Shown here piece after piece: positions 25,419 to 34,200 of a stretch of 44,142 nt of DNA. Location: NCBI GenBank assembly GCA_015488335.1, contig WFNZ01000031.1, positions 1-44,142 of the forward strand. Reading direction: 5' to 3'. The DNA is from Thermovibrio sp. (lineage in GTDB: Bacteria; Aquificota; Aquificia; Desulfurobacteriales; Desulfurobacteriaceae). The notes beneath the pieces are model-generated. The model had not been told where the DNA came from, made no database searches, and saw only the letters and a program-made list of their open reading frames with translations. The translations under genes were made by a program, and so were the position numbers. Position 1 is the first letter of the stretch. Each line of letters starts with the position of its first letter.

Positions 25419-25707
25419 AGAGTTTTTTAAAACATTTCCTGCCTATCTCGTTGTTGAAAGTCTTGAGAAAGAGCTGAGAACTCGGCTTGAGAGAGCACAG
25501 AAGACAATTGAAAAATTTGAAAAGAAATACGGAATGAGCTTAAAGGAATTTGAGGAAAGCAAACAACTTGAAAAATTAAACTATTCATGGGAAGTAGAAA
25601 AAGATTATATTGATTGGGATAAGGCAGAATCTGAAATGAAATTCTGTAATAGGAAGCTGAAGGAGCTTCAGAATTGGAAAAGTCTTTTATTACTCCAGAA
25701 CAGATAA
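25408..25707 (+). CDS. Small helical protein, probable antitoxin of a TumA/TumE-like pair
   Basis: A 99-residue, charged, largely helical protein with a predicted coiled coil (about 20-50, LEKELRTRLERAQKTIEKFEKKYG) and a central YSWEVEKDYIDWD motif. Proteins with this layout, an FEKKYG...EF segment followed by S-x-E-V-E-x-D-x-x-x-W, are commonly found beside DUF6516-type toxins; that is my recollection, not a search. The TTG start overlaps the miaB stop. It is more AT-rich than its neighbours, and the next gene overlaps it by 34 bases, as in a toxin-antitoxin operon. Confidence 0.6.
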   Translation: MEVKEFFKTFPAYLVVESLEKELRTRLERAQKTIEKFEKKYGMSLKEFEESKQLEKLNYSWEVEKDYIDWDKAESEMKFCNRKLKELQNWKSLLLLQNR

Positions 25708-26030
25708 AAAAAGAAGTAAATCTGGAAATAAGGAAAAGAATACTCACCCTCTTAGATGAAGAAATTAATCCTGACATATACTCGGCAAGAGTCAGAATTT
25801 CAGAAAACTGTTCTATCCAGCTCTACTTTAACGTGGCTAAAAAAAAGTTCTTAATGGCTGTGGTTAAAGATGGAACCAGGATATACGGATTTGACAAACT
25901 TGACGAAAATTGCCACGAACACCCGATTGAGAATCCCAAAAGACATATAGAAAAACCGTGCAGCGAGATGGATCTGGCTAGATTTTTAGATAGAGCCATA
26001 AATCTTTGCAGAGGAGAGGGCCATGGTTGA
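25674..26030 (+). CDS. Probable TumE/DUF6516-like toxin
   Basis: A 118-residue protein. The central part has two beta strands (IQLYFNVAKKKFLMAVVKDG) leading to a loop rich in D, H and P (GFDKLDENCHEHPIENPKRHIEKP) and a C-terminal helix (LARFLDRAINLC). The D...H-x-H-P...H pattern resembles DUF6516 (TumE) toxins, although the match is partial. The start is TTG with AAGGAG eight bases upstream, inside the preceding gene. Its end overlaps the DUF151 gene by eight bases. Its AT-rich composition and mobile-looking partner favour acquisition by transfer. Confidence 0.5.
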   Translation: MEKSFITPEQIKKEVNLEIRKRILTLLDEEINPDIYSARVRISENCSIQLYFNVAKKKFLMAVVKDGTRIYGFDKLDENCHEHPIENPKRHIEKPCSEMDLARFLDRAINLCRGEGHG

Positions 26031-26496
26031 GGTATCCGTAATCGGAATAGCCCAGGACAGGTATACAGGAATGCCGATAATTATTTTGGGTAATGAACAG
26101 GAAAGGTTTGCCGTTCCCATCTGGGTAGGTCACTGGGAAGCAGAACTCTTAGAAACGGAGCTCCTTGGAGCAGTCCCGCCGAGGCCTTTCCCCTACGACC
26201 TACTGAGGGAAATCCTCTCAATCTTCGGTGGAGAGGTTGAGAGGGTTGTAATTAACGACTTTGATAAAGGCATCTACTTCGCCGTTATTGAAGTTAGAAG
26301 GCCAGACGGCGAACTCCTAAAGGTTGACTCAAGGCCAAGCGACGCAATTAACCTTGCAGTAAGGGTCAACGCCCCTATTTACGTGAAAAAGGACGTAATA
26401 GAGAAGGCCTCTGTAATTCCGTTAGACGAGTGTGAAGGGGACGAGTGTCAGGAGCAGTGGGAGAGGCTGATAAGGGAGCTCTTTGGAGGTGAGTAG
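26023..26496 (+). CDS. Bifunctional nuclease family protein (DUF151)
   Basis: A 157-residue DUF151 protein. The signature is clear: VPIWVGHWEAELLE near residue 35, FPYDLLREIL, and the acidic SRPSDAINLAVR. Family members from plants and Thermotoga have been described as nucleases, but the bacterial role is poorly defined. The C-terminus has an acidic cysteine pair (DECEGDECQEQW) not typical of the core domain. The ATG overlaps the upstream gene, GAGGAGAGG precedes it, and the next gene starts at its stop. Confidence 0.9.
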   Translation: MVEVSVIGIAQDRYTGMPIIILGNEQERFAVPIWVGHWEAELLETELLGAVPPRPFPYDLLREILSIFGGEVERVVINDFDKGIYFAVIEVRRPDGELLKVDSRPSDAINLAVRVNAPIYVKKDVIEKASVIPLDECEGDECQEQWERLIRELFGGE

Positions 26497-26792
26497 TGGC
26501 CGTAATGGAGATTGTCGTCATCCCCATGGGAACGGGAAAGCCGGGAGTAAGTGAGTATGTTGCAGGCTGTATAAAAGTTTTAAAGGAGATGGGACTTAAA
26601 TACCAGCTAACGGCCATGGGAACAATTGTTGAGGGGAGTTTGGAGGAGCTCTGCGAGGCGGCAAAGAGGATGCACAGGGTTCCATTTGAGATGGGAGCTC
26701 CCCGGGTAGTAACCTCAATCAGGATAGATGAAAGGATTGATAGGGAGCTCCACATAGAGGAGAAAGTTAAAGCCGTAGAAGAAAAGCTCTGA
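26496..26792 (+). CDS. MTH1187/YkoF-type thiamine-binding protein
   Basis: A 98-residue ferredoxin-like-fold protein of the MTH1187 (DUF77) family: MEIVVIPMG, YQLTAMGTIVEG and PRVVTSIRIDER are the typical segments. Members bind thiamine or related compounds and form tetramers; the physiological role is uncertain. GTG start at the stop of the DUF151 gene, with the next ATG overlapping its own stop, so the genes are tightly coupled. Confidence 0.88.
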   Translation: MAVMEIVVIPMGTGKPGVSEYVAGCIKVLKEMGLKYQLTAMGTIVEGSLEELCEAAKRMHRVPFEMGAPRVVTSIRIDERIDRELHIEEKVKAVEEKL

Positions 26793-27646
26793 TGGTAAAA
26801 GAGGTAAAGACAGAAGACGGCTCTTTAACCCTGTTCTCTGAAAAGTTCAAAGAGCCCTACCACTCAGTAACGGCCGGTGCATTCACAGAGGCGGTAGAGA
26901 AGTTCTGCAAGCCCTGTCGGATAAGGGAAAAGGCAAGAAAAGGGAAAGTTCACCTCTTAGACGTCTGCTTCGGCCTCGGGTACAACACAGTCGCCTTTAT
27001 AGACGAAGCCCTCTCAGAAAACCCAAAAGCCAAACTGAAAATAGTTTCCTTCGAGTTTGACATCTCAGTAATTGAGAAGTCCCTTAATCTTGACTGGAAA
27101 AGGTTTAACAAATGGAAGTGGGTTTTGAGGGGAGCTCTCAGGAACAGACACTGTGAAAAAGGCGTTTTAGCCCTATCAACAGAAACTCCTCAGATTTCAC
27201 TGAAGGTTTACATAACAGAAGGTAGAGAATTCCTGAAGGAATTTTCCTGTAAATATGAGAACTTTGCTGACGCCGTTTTTCACGACCCCTTTTCGCCAAA
27301 AGTAAACCCGGAGCTCTGGACTTACGAGTTCTTCAAGGGAATAAGGAAAATGACAAAAGAGACAGGAATACTTGCCACCTACTCGGCTTCAACGGCCGTG
27401 AGGAGAGCTCTCCACATGGCAGGCTTTGGAGTAAAAGAGGGAGTAGCAGTAGGGAGAAAATCCCGGTCAACGGTCGCCTCTCCCTCCTTTAAAACACAAG
27501 AGAAGCTCCTTGAAAAGTTTAAACTTCCCACATCTATTCCCTTTAGAGATTCAACTCTCTCAGATCCTTCAGAACTAATCAGGCATAGAAGGGAAGGGTG
27601 CGTAAAACTCCTCTCTCGCCCCTTCCCTCTGGAAGTTCTCTACTGA
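26792..27646 (+). CDS. tRNA wobble-uridine methyltransferase, MnmC(MnmD)-like
   Basis: A 284-residue SAM-dependent methyltransferase corresponding to the methyltransferase half of MnmC (DUF752). It contains LLDVCFGLGYNT (SAM loop), FEFDISVIEKS, FHDPFSPKVNPELWT and TYSASTAVRRAL. A stand-alone enzyme of this kind in Aquifex aeolicus methylates the 5-aminomethyl group of U34 in tRNA without an MnmC oxidase half. The same is inferred here. It overlaps the upstream gene (TGATG). Confidence 0.9.
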   Translation: MVKEVKTEDGSLTLFSEKFKEPYHSVTAGAFTEAVEKFCKPCRIREKARKGKVHLLDVCFGLGYNTVAFIDEALSENPKAKLKIVSFEFDISVIEKSLNLDWKRFNKWKWVLRGALRNRHCEKGVLALSTETPQISLKVYITEGREFLKEFSCKYENFADAVFHDPFSPKVNPELWTYEFFKGIRKMTKETGILATYSASTAVRRALHMAGFGVKEGVAVGRKSRSTVASPSFKTQEKLLEKFKLPTSIPFRDSTLSDPSELIRHRREGCVKLLSRPFPLEVLY

Positions 27647-27692
27647 AAGGAACTAATTTAAGAGTAGAGAACAAAAACGTGAGGAGGGTAGA

Positions 27693-28199
27693 ATGGGAAA
27701 CAAGTATGTTCCTGCAGGAAGGAAGGAGTACACCTGGGAGAGTGACAATCCCTACTACGAAAAAAGAAAATACCCAGAACCGACTGTCTGCGAGGAGTGT
27801 GGAGCAGTATTTAAAGACGGCCGCTGGCAGTGGCCCGAGCAGCTCCCAGAGCCCGTTCCAGAGAACGCAAACAGATCCCTCTGCCCCGCCTGTAGAAGGA
27901 AGAGGGATAGGTATCCCGGCGGATTTGTTTACCTGAGCGGGAAGTTCTTTGAAAACCACAGGGAGGAAATTCTCAACAGGATAAAGAACGTTGTTGATGA
28001 GGTAATGTCCCAGAGGCCTCTCCAGAGGATTCTCTGGATTGAAGATAAGGAAGACGGAACAACCGAAATCGCAACCACAAGCGAACATCTTGCTCGCCAC
28101 ATCGGAGAGGCGGTAAACAGAGCATTTAAAGGAAACTTTGAGGTTAAGTATAACGAAGGTGAAAAGCTTGCAAGGGTTTTCTGGCACAGAGACCACTAA
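27693..28199 (+). CDS. BCAM0308-family protein with two zinc-knuckle CxxC pairs
   Basis: A 168-residue protein of the BCAM0308 family. CEECGAVFKDGRWQW (C33, C36) and CPACRRKRDRYPGG (C64, C67) form a probable zinc ribbon. The C-terminal half (TTEIATTSEHLARHIGEAV...NFEVKYNEGEKLARVFW) resembles the domain this family shares with archaeal and eukaryotic NMD3 ribosome-export factors. A ribosome-related role is suspected, but I know of no demonstrated function. GAGGAGGG precedes the ATG. It ends at a terminator shared with atpE. Confidence 0.85.
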   Translation: MGNKYVPAGRKEYTWESDNPYYEKRKYPEPTVCEECGAVFKDGRWQWPEQLPEPVPENANRSLCPACRRKRDRYPGGFVYLSGKFFENHREEILNRIKNVVDEVMSQRPLQRILWIEDKEDGTTEIATTSEHLARHIGEAVNRAFKGNFEVKYNEGEKLARVFWHRDH

Positions 28200-28203
28200 A
28201 AAT

Positions 28204-28228
28204 AAAAAGCCCCCGCATGTGCGGGGGC
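28204..28228 (-). terminator. Terminator of the atp operon
   Basis: A perfect 9-base-pair stem, GCCCCCGCA (28209-28217) with TGCGGGGGC (28220-28228). On the minus strand it is followed by TTTTTATTTTT, so it ends transcription from atpE. On the plus strand no T-run follows, but the stem also closes the BCAM0308 transcript. Confidence 0.88.
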
Positions 28229-28252
28229 AGCCTCACTTCCTACACCAGACAA

Positions 28253-28597
28253 TTAGCCAGCAAGTGGGTTAGCATAGAGGAGAATGAGGGCGATAACGAG
28301 ACCGTAGATGGCAAGTGCTTCAATGATAGCAAGGCCAATAAACATTGTAGTTGTAAGCTTACCAGCCATCTGAGGGTTCCTTGCCATTCCCTCACAGGCA
28401 CCCCTTACAGCCTGACCCTGTCCGGCACCAGCACCACCTGCAGCAGGACCGATAGCAAGGCCTGCACCGATTGCTGAAAGACCTAAGATGAGGGCCTTGC
28501 CAGACTCAGCTCCTCCCTCACCTGCAAGAGCCGGGAGAGCTCCTACAACCATGAGGAAGAGCGTAAAGAGGATGCTCTTGAGATAACTCTTTTTCAT
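28253..28597 (-). CDS. atpE: ATP synthase subunit c with N-terminal signal peptide
   Basis: A 114-residue proteolipid that forms the rotor ring. The first 25 residues (MKKSYLKSILFTLFLMVVGALPALA) look like a cleavable signal peptide, which is unusual for subunit c but described in Aquifex. Helix 1 contains GAGLAIGPAAGGAGAGQG, the polar loop reads ARNPQ and helix 2 carries the ion-binding carboxylate in GLAIIEALAIYG. I see no glutamine in helix 1 at the place needed for a sodium site, so proton coupling is likely. Confidence 0.95.
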   Translation of the reverse strand: MKKSYLKSILFTLFLMVVGALPALAGEGGAESGKALILGLSAIGAGLAIGPAAGGAGAGQGQAVRGACEGMARNPQMAGKLTTTMFIGLAIIEALAIYGLVIALILLYANPLAG

Positions 28598-28620
28598 CAG
28601 TACCTCCCTTCCTGTTTCTA

Positions 28621-29301
28621 TTAATAACCTACGTGTTCTTCCTCGTGCTCCTCAATTGCAGTTGCAATGTAGACAACAGTCAATATACAGAAGATAAAGG
28701 TCTGGAGGAAGCTGTTGGCAAAGACTATAAACTCACCTGCAACAGGAACTAAAAACGGAATTAACATAAGGAGAACCATTACAACCATCTCATCGCCGAA
28801 CATGTTTCCAAACAGACGGAAGGAGAGAGAGAGGATCCTTGAAAGGTGTGAAACAACCTCAATTGGAAACATCAGTGGAGCCATCCAGGGAATGGGTCCG
28901 GCGAAGTGCTTAAAGTAGTTGATAAAGCCGTGCTTCTTAATACCTTCATAGTTGTAAACGAGGAATGAAATGATGGCAAGGGCAAGGGTTGTATTGAGGT
29001 TTGCCGTCGGCTGGGCAAGGCCAGGAATTAGCCCCATTAGGTTTCCAACAAGAATAAATACTGCGAGGCCTGAAATAAGAGGGAAGAACTTCCTTCCGTA
29101 GCTTCCCATTGCATCTTCAAGTGTGTAAACGATGAAAGAAGTAAGGGATTCAAAAATATACTGGATTCTATCAGGAAACTTCTTCAGGTTCTTACCAAGG
29201 ATATAAGCAAACGTAAGGACAACAGCCATCTCAAGCCACGTCATTGTAACGTGGTCTGGGATTCCCACAATCTTTATCACGCTTCCTTCCATTTCCTCCA
29301 C
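28621..29301 (-). CDS. atpB: ATP synthase subunit a
   Basis: A 226-residue membrane subunit with five or six hydrophobic helices. The essential arginine lies in SLSFRLFGNMFGDEM, and LMGLIPGLAQPTANLNTTLAL is the typical preceding half-channel region. It makes the ion path next to the c-ring. Its N-terminus overlaps the atpI gene by 25 bases. Confidence 0.96.
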   Translation of the reverse strand: MEEMEGSVIKIVGIPDHVTMTWLEMAVVLTFAYILGKNLKKFPDRIQYIFESLTSFIVYTLEDAMGSYGRKFFPLISGLAVFILVGNLMGLIPGLAQPTANLNTTLALAIISFLVYNYEGIKKHGFINYFKHFAGPIPWMAPLMFPIEVVSHLSRILSLSFRLFGNMFGDEMVVMVLLMLIPFLVPVAGEFIVFANSFLQTFIFCILTVVYIATAIEEHEEEHVGY

Positions 29302-29660
29302 TCCTTACGGTGAACTAAAACGGAGACAAAGAGCCCTAACTGGCTCAGCGCAACCGCCGAAATTATAGCAAAGAAGTCTAAGCGAGTAAACAGACTTAAG
29401 CCAACAAGGATAAGAATGATGGAGAGGTAGCGCCAGAAGAATCCGGGTTTTGGAAAGTAGCCGGCAAGAACCTGCTGCGGAAGGCGCCTGGAGAATTTAA
29501 CGAGCAAGTAGTAGTCAAAGGCCATAACCAGATAGCCTGCAATAAAGGAGAGCGTAAAGTTTGAAAAACCTTTAAAAACAAAGGAGATGAGGAAACCGAA
29601 GAAAAAGGAAAGGAGCTCCACAACGGTAAACGTTTTAATAAAGCTCTCAAACTCCCTCAT
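29277..29660 (-). CDS. atpI: ATP synthase subunit I-like membrane protein
   Basis: A 127-residue protein with four hydrophobic segments, in the position of AtpI at the head of the Fo genes. AtpI-type proteins help c-ring assembly or magnesium supply in other bacteria. Sequence conservation in this family is low, so the name rests partly on position and topology. It overlaps atpZ by four bases. Confidence 0.75.
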   Translation of the reverse strand: MREFESFIKTFTVVELLSFFFGFLISFVFKGFSNFTLSFIAGYLVMAFDYYLLVKFSRRLPQQVLAGYFPKPGFFWRYLSIILILVGLSLFTRLDFFAIISAVALSQLGLFVSVLVHRKEWRKWKEA

Positions 29661-29866
29661 CTGGATATCTTCTTAAGCTCCCTGTAAACGTTCTTAAATC
29701 CGGCGGCTAAACCTATGAAGAACCAGAAGATTGTCAACCAAGGAAAAGTGTGGAGTTTTTTATCCAACCAGTAGCCTATGGCAAGGCCGATGAAGATGGC
29801 GAGGGCGAACTGAACCCCCACCATCATGTAGGACGTTCTCTCTATGTAGTCTTTAAGCTTTCCCAC
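29657..29866 (-). CDS. atpZ: AtpZ/AtpI-family small membrane protein
   Basis: A 69-residue protein with two membrane helices joined by a short loop: FALAIFIGLAIGYWLDKKL and WLTIFWFFIGLAAGFKNVYR. The GLAIGYWLD...F..GLAAGF.N pattern is characteristic of the AtpZ/AtpI family. It precedes atpI-atpB-atpE and follows hemL by 20 bases, so it is probably transcribed with hemL. Confidence 0.85.
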   Translation of the reverse strand: MGKLKDYIERTSYMMVGVQFALAIFIGLAIGYWLDKKLHTFPWLTIFWFFIGLAAGFKNVYRELKKISR

Positions 29867-29886
29867 TGCTCTCCCGAAAAACGCGG

Positions 29887-31191
29887 TTAACTTAACATAT
29901 CGGAAACTTCTTTAAAGGCAACCTCTGCAGCCTTTACTGTCTTCTCAATGTCCTCGTCTGTGTGGGCTGTTGACATAAAGGCAACCTCAAACTGAGACGG
30001 AGCTAAGTAAACTCCCTGCTCTAACATCTTCCTAAAGAACCTGGCATAGGCTTCTGTGTTTGAGGTAAGGGCATTTTTATAGTTCTTAACGTCAACGGGG
30101 GTGAAGTAAACTATGGAAATGCTCTCAATCTGCTTGAAGCAGAGCTTATCGTAGATTCCAGCAGACTTCGCAGCCTCTTTCAAGCCTTCAGAGAGTTTCT
30201 CAGTCTTCTTCCTGAGTTCATCGTAAACGCCGGGCTTCTGGAGCTCCTTCAGCGTCCTTATCCCTGCAACCATTGCAAGTGGGTTTCCAGAAAGGGTTCC
30301 GGCCTGATAAACAGGTCCCTCGGGGGCTAAGTAGTCCATAATTTCAGCCTTTCCGCCAAAGGCTCCAACAGGAAGGCCACCGCCGATAATCTTTCCAAAG
30401 CAGGAAAGGTCAGGGGTTATCCCAAAGTACTCCTGAGCTCCCCCTAAAGAGAGCCTGAAGCCTGTGATAACCTCATCAAATATAAGGACAATTCCCTTCT
30501 CAGCCGTCAGCTCCCTGACTTTCTCAAGGAATCCCGGTTCAGGAATGATGAGCCCTGCATTTGCCATAACGGGCTCCATAATAACGGCGGCAACGTCGTC
30601 TCCAACTTCGTCAATAACTTTCTTGAGGGCATCAATGTCGTTAAAGGGAACTGTGATTGTGTGCTTTGCAAAGTCCTCAGGAATTCCAGGGCTTGTTGGA
30701 ACTCCAAAGGTCGTCAAACCGGAGCCGGCCTTAACTAAGAGGGCGTCAACGTGGCCGTGGTATCCCCCCTCAAACTTTATGACCTTGTTTCTTCCAGTAT
30801 ATCCCCTTGCAAGCCTTATTGCAGACATTGTTGCTTCTGTTCCAGAGTTGACCATACGCACCTTTTCAACAGAGGGAACAAGGTCAACTATCATCTTTGC
30901 AAGTTCTACTTCTAATTCGGTGGGAGCTCCGTAGCTCGTCCCCTTCTCAGCCTGCTCCTTAATACCCTCAACAACTGACGGGTGGGCATGTCCCAAAATC
31001 ATAGGCCCCCAGGAGCAGACGTAGTCTATATACTCGTTTCCGTCAACATCCCAGATGTGGGAGCCTTTAGCCTTTGCAATAAAGCGGGGAACGTCTCCAA
31101 CAGACTTAAAAGCCCTAACAGGGCTGTTCACTCCACCCGGTATGTATTTTTTTGCTTCTTCAAAGAGAGCTCTTGAACGGTCAACCCTCAT
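29887..31191 (-). CDS. hemL: Glutamate-1-semialdehyde 2,1-aminomutase
   Basis: A 434-residue PLP enzyme that forms 5-aminolevulinate in the C5 tetrapyrrole pathway. IPGGVNSPVRAF at the N-terminus, FDEVITGFR and the PLP lysine in FGKIIGGGLPVGAFGG are clear. The ATG at 31191 is chosen because GGAGGT lies 6 bases upstream; the frame also has a TTG two codons earlier (31197), which would overlap that site. It heads the run leading into the atp genes. Confidence 0.96.
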   Translation of the reverse strand: MRVDRSRALFEEAKKYIPGGVNSPVRAFKSVGDVPRFIAKAKGSHIWDVDGNEYIDYVCSWGPMILGHAHPSVVEGIKEQAEKGTSYGAPTELEVELAKMIVDLVPSVEKVRMVNSGTEATMSAIRLARGYTGRNKVIKFEGGYHGHVDALLVKAGSGLTTFGVPTSPGIPEDFAKHTITVPFNDIDALKKVIDEVGDDVAAVIMEPVMANAGLIIPEPGFLEKVRELTAEKGIVLIFDEVITGFRLSLGGAQEYFGITPDLSCFGKIIGGGLPVGAFGGKAEIMDYLAPEGPVYQAGTLSGNPLAMVAGIRTLKELQKPGVYDELRKKTEKLSEGLKEAAKSAGIYDKLCFKQIESISIVYFTPVDVKNYKNALTSNTEAYARFFRKMLEQGVYLAPSQFEVAFMSTAHTDEDIEKTVKAAEVAFKEVSDMLS

Positions 31192-31232
31192 TCTCAACCT
31201 CCTTCCCGATTTCTGGAGCTAATGGTACCAAA

Positions 31233-31254
31233 ATAAAAAAGCCCCGCACGGGGC
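31233..31254 (-). terminator. Terminator of the rpoBC operon
   Basis: GCCCCG (31241-31246) pairs with CGGGGC (31249-31254). On the minus strand it is followed by TTTTTTATTTTGG. It lies 30 bases after the rpoC stop and separates rpoC from hemL. Confidence 0.85.
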
Positions 31255-31283
31255 GGGGCCGATACTGTTTTAGCAGTTAAGAC

Positions 31284-34200
31284 TTATTGCTCCTGAGATT
31301 CCCCAGCTTCTGCCTGCTCACAGTAGTCCCAGGTAACTCTCCTGTACTCCTTCCTTCCCGTTCCGGCAGGGATGAGCCTACCGATTATTACGTTCTCCTT
31401 GAGACCTCTCAGGTAGTCCCTCTTGCCGGCAATGGCAGCCTCAGAGAGAACCCTCGTAGTCTCCTGGAATGAAGCAGCAGAGATGAAGGAGTCTGTAGAG
31501 AGGGCAGCCTTTGTAATTCCTGTAAGAACGGGCTTGGCCTTAGGCGGCCTCTTACCCTCCTTAAAGAGCCGCTCCCTTACTCTTTCAAACTCATGCCTGT
31601 CAACAACTTCTTCAACTAAGTAGTTGGAGTCTCCAGAGTCCTCAATCCTTACCTTAGAGAGCATCTTCCTGATAATCACTTCAAAGTGTTTGTCGTTGAT
31701 GTCAACACCCTGAGCACGGTAAACGGACTGAATCTCGTCTAAGAGGAACCTGGCAACGGCCCTCTCTCCAAGGATGTTTAGGATGTCGTGGGGGTTGAGC
31801 TGACCGTCTGTCAGGGGCTCTCCAGCTTTAACAAAGTCTCCGGTTCTTACGTAGATGTACTTACCCTTCGGAACTTCATACTCTCTCTTAACTCCCGTCT
31901 CAGGGTCAAGGATCGTAATAATTATCTTGTTCTTCTCAGTCTCCACGTAGACTTTACCGCTTATCTCTGCAAGGATGGCGGTATCCTTAGGTCTCCTTGC
32001 CTCAAAGAGCTCAGCAACCCTTGGAAGACCACCTGTAATGTCCTTAGTTCCCCCAATTCTCCTTGGAAGCCTTGCAAGCTGGTCTCCAATCTTAACCTTT
32101 TGCCCCTCCTTAACCATTATCCGGGCACCAACAGGAAGAGGATAGAAGTCAACGACGTTGCCCTCTTCGTCAAGGAGCTCTATCGTCGGCTCGTAGGGAA
32201 GAGTCCTGTACTCAAGGATAACCGGTTCAGTCTCAGAAACCGTTACGCCGGGAATGATGTCTTTATACCTGACTGTTCCGCTCCTTAATGCAAGGATAGG
32301 AATGGCGTGGGGATCCCACTCAGCAAGTATCTGCCCTTTCTGAACCTTATCACCGTCTTTAACCCTGAGAACAGCAGCGTATGGGATGTCGTAGCGCTCA
32401 AGGTGTTTACCGCTCTCATCAACAACAGCAATCTTACCTGCCCTGTTGATTACGATAACTCTACCTTCCTCATCTGTAATCGTGTTGACGTCAAATATCT
32501 TCACAGTTCCATCGTGCTTAGCCCTGTACTCAGAGGCTTCGGCACCCCGCATAGCAATACCACCAATGTGGAACGTTCTCATCGTCAGCTGTGTTCCAGG
32601 CTCACCGATAGACTGGGCGGCAATGATACCGATGGCTTCTCCAAGCTGGACGGGTCTCTGCCTTGCAAGGTCTCTACCGTAACACTTAGCACAGACGCCA
32701 AAAGGTGCTTTACAGGTAAGAACGGAACGAATCTTCACTTTCTCAATGCCAAGGTCTTCAATTCTCTGGGCAACCTCGTCAGAGATCTCCTCGTTTCTCC
32801 TGACGAGAATCTCACCGGTTACAGGGTCAACAACATCTTCTGCTGCAACCCTTCCTGCGATTCTCTTGGAGAGTGGAATGACGACCTCACCTGCCTCTAT
32901 AAGGGCTGAAACCTCTATTCCGTCCTCGCAGCCGCAGTCCTCCATAGTGATGATGAGATCTTGAGCAACATCGGCCAGCCTACGGGTAAGGTATCCGGCA
33001 TCGGCGGTTTTAAGGGCCGTATCTGCAAGACCTTTCCTTGCACCGTGGGTTGAGATGAAATACTCAAGGACTGTAAGACCTTCACGGAAGTTGGAGATAA
33101 TCGGCGTCTCAATAATCTCACCGGAAGGCTTGGCCATAAGCCCCCTCATACCGGCAAGCTGACGGATCTGTGTGACGTTACCACGAGCTCCAGACTGGAG
33201 CATCATGAACACCGGGTTGAACTTACCGTTGTTTGGAAGCCTTCCACGGGCGTTGAGGTCGTGGTTTTCCATGTACTCCATCATGTCACGGGTAAGCTGT
33301 TCTGTAACCCTTGTCCAGATATCAACTATCTTGTTATAGCGCTCATCTTTGGAGAGGAGACCTTTCCTGTAACCCTCCTCAATCTCTGCAACTTCTTTTT
33401 TAGCCTTTTCAATGAGCTCTTTCTTGGTTGGTGGAATGTGAAGGTCATCAATTCCAATTGAAAGGCCGCCAAGTGTAGCTTGAACGAAACCGGCCTCTTT
33501 AAGGCGGTCAAGCATATCAACTGTAACTTCGTTACCCAGTTTCTTGTGAACGTCTGAGATAAGGGCTGCAACGGCCTTTTTGGTCATAACCTTGTTAACA
33601 AACGGGTAGTTCTCAGGAAGGAGTGTGTTGAATTTAACTCTTCCTACGGTTGTTTCTACAATCTCCTCTTTTCCGCTCTCTGTTTTGTTGGTAGGGAGCT
33701 TCACCTTTATACGGGCGTGGAGGTCAACCTCTCCAAGGTCAAGGGCTTTGAGGACTTCATCAACAGAAGAGAATACCTTACCCTCTCCCTTTGCCCCCTC
33801 TTTCTCAAGCGTCATGTAGAAAAGGCCTAAAACCATATCCTGAGAAGGAACGGCTAAAGGTTTACCGTGGGCTGGTGAGAGGATGTTCTGTGTTGAAAGC
33901 ATGAGTGTGTAGGCCTCAAGCTGGGCTTCTAAGGAGAGCGGAACGTGGACGGCCATCTGGTCGCCGTCAAAGTCTGCGTTGAACGCCGGGCAGACGAGCG
34001 GGTGGAGCTGGATAGCCTTACCCTCTACAAGAACAGGCTCAAAGGCCTGAATTGATACCCTGTGGAGGGTTGGAGCCCTGTTGAGGAGAACAGGGTGTTC
34101 TTTAATTACCTCTTCAAGACACTCCCAGACCTCAGGCTCCTGCCTCTCAACCATCTTCTTGGCCTGCTTCATCGTGTTTGCGTAACCTTTCTCCTCAAGC

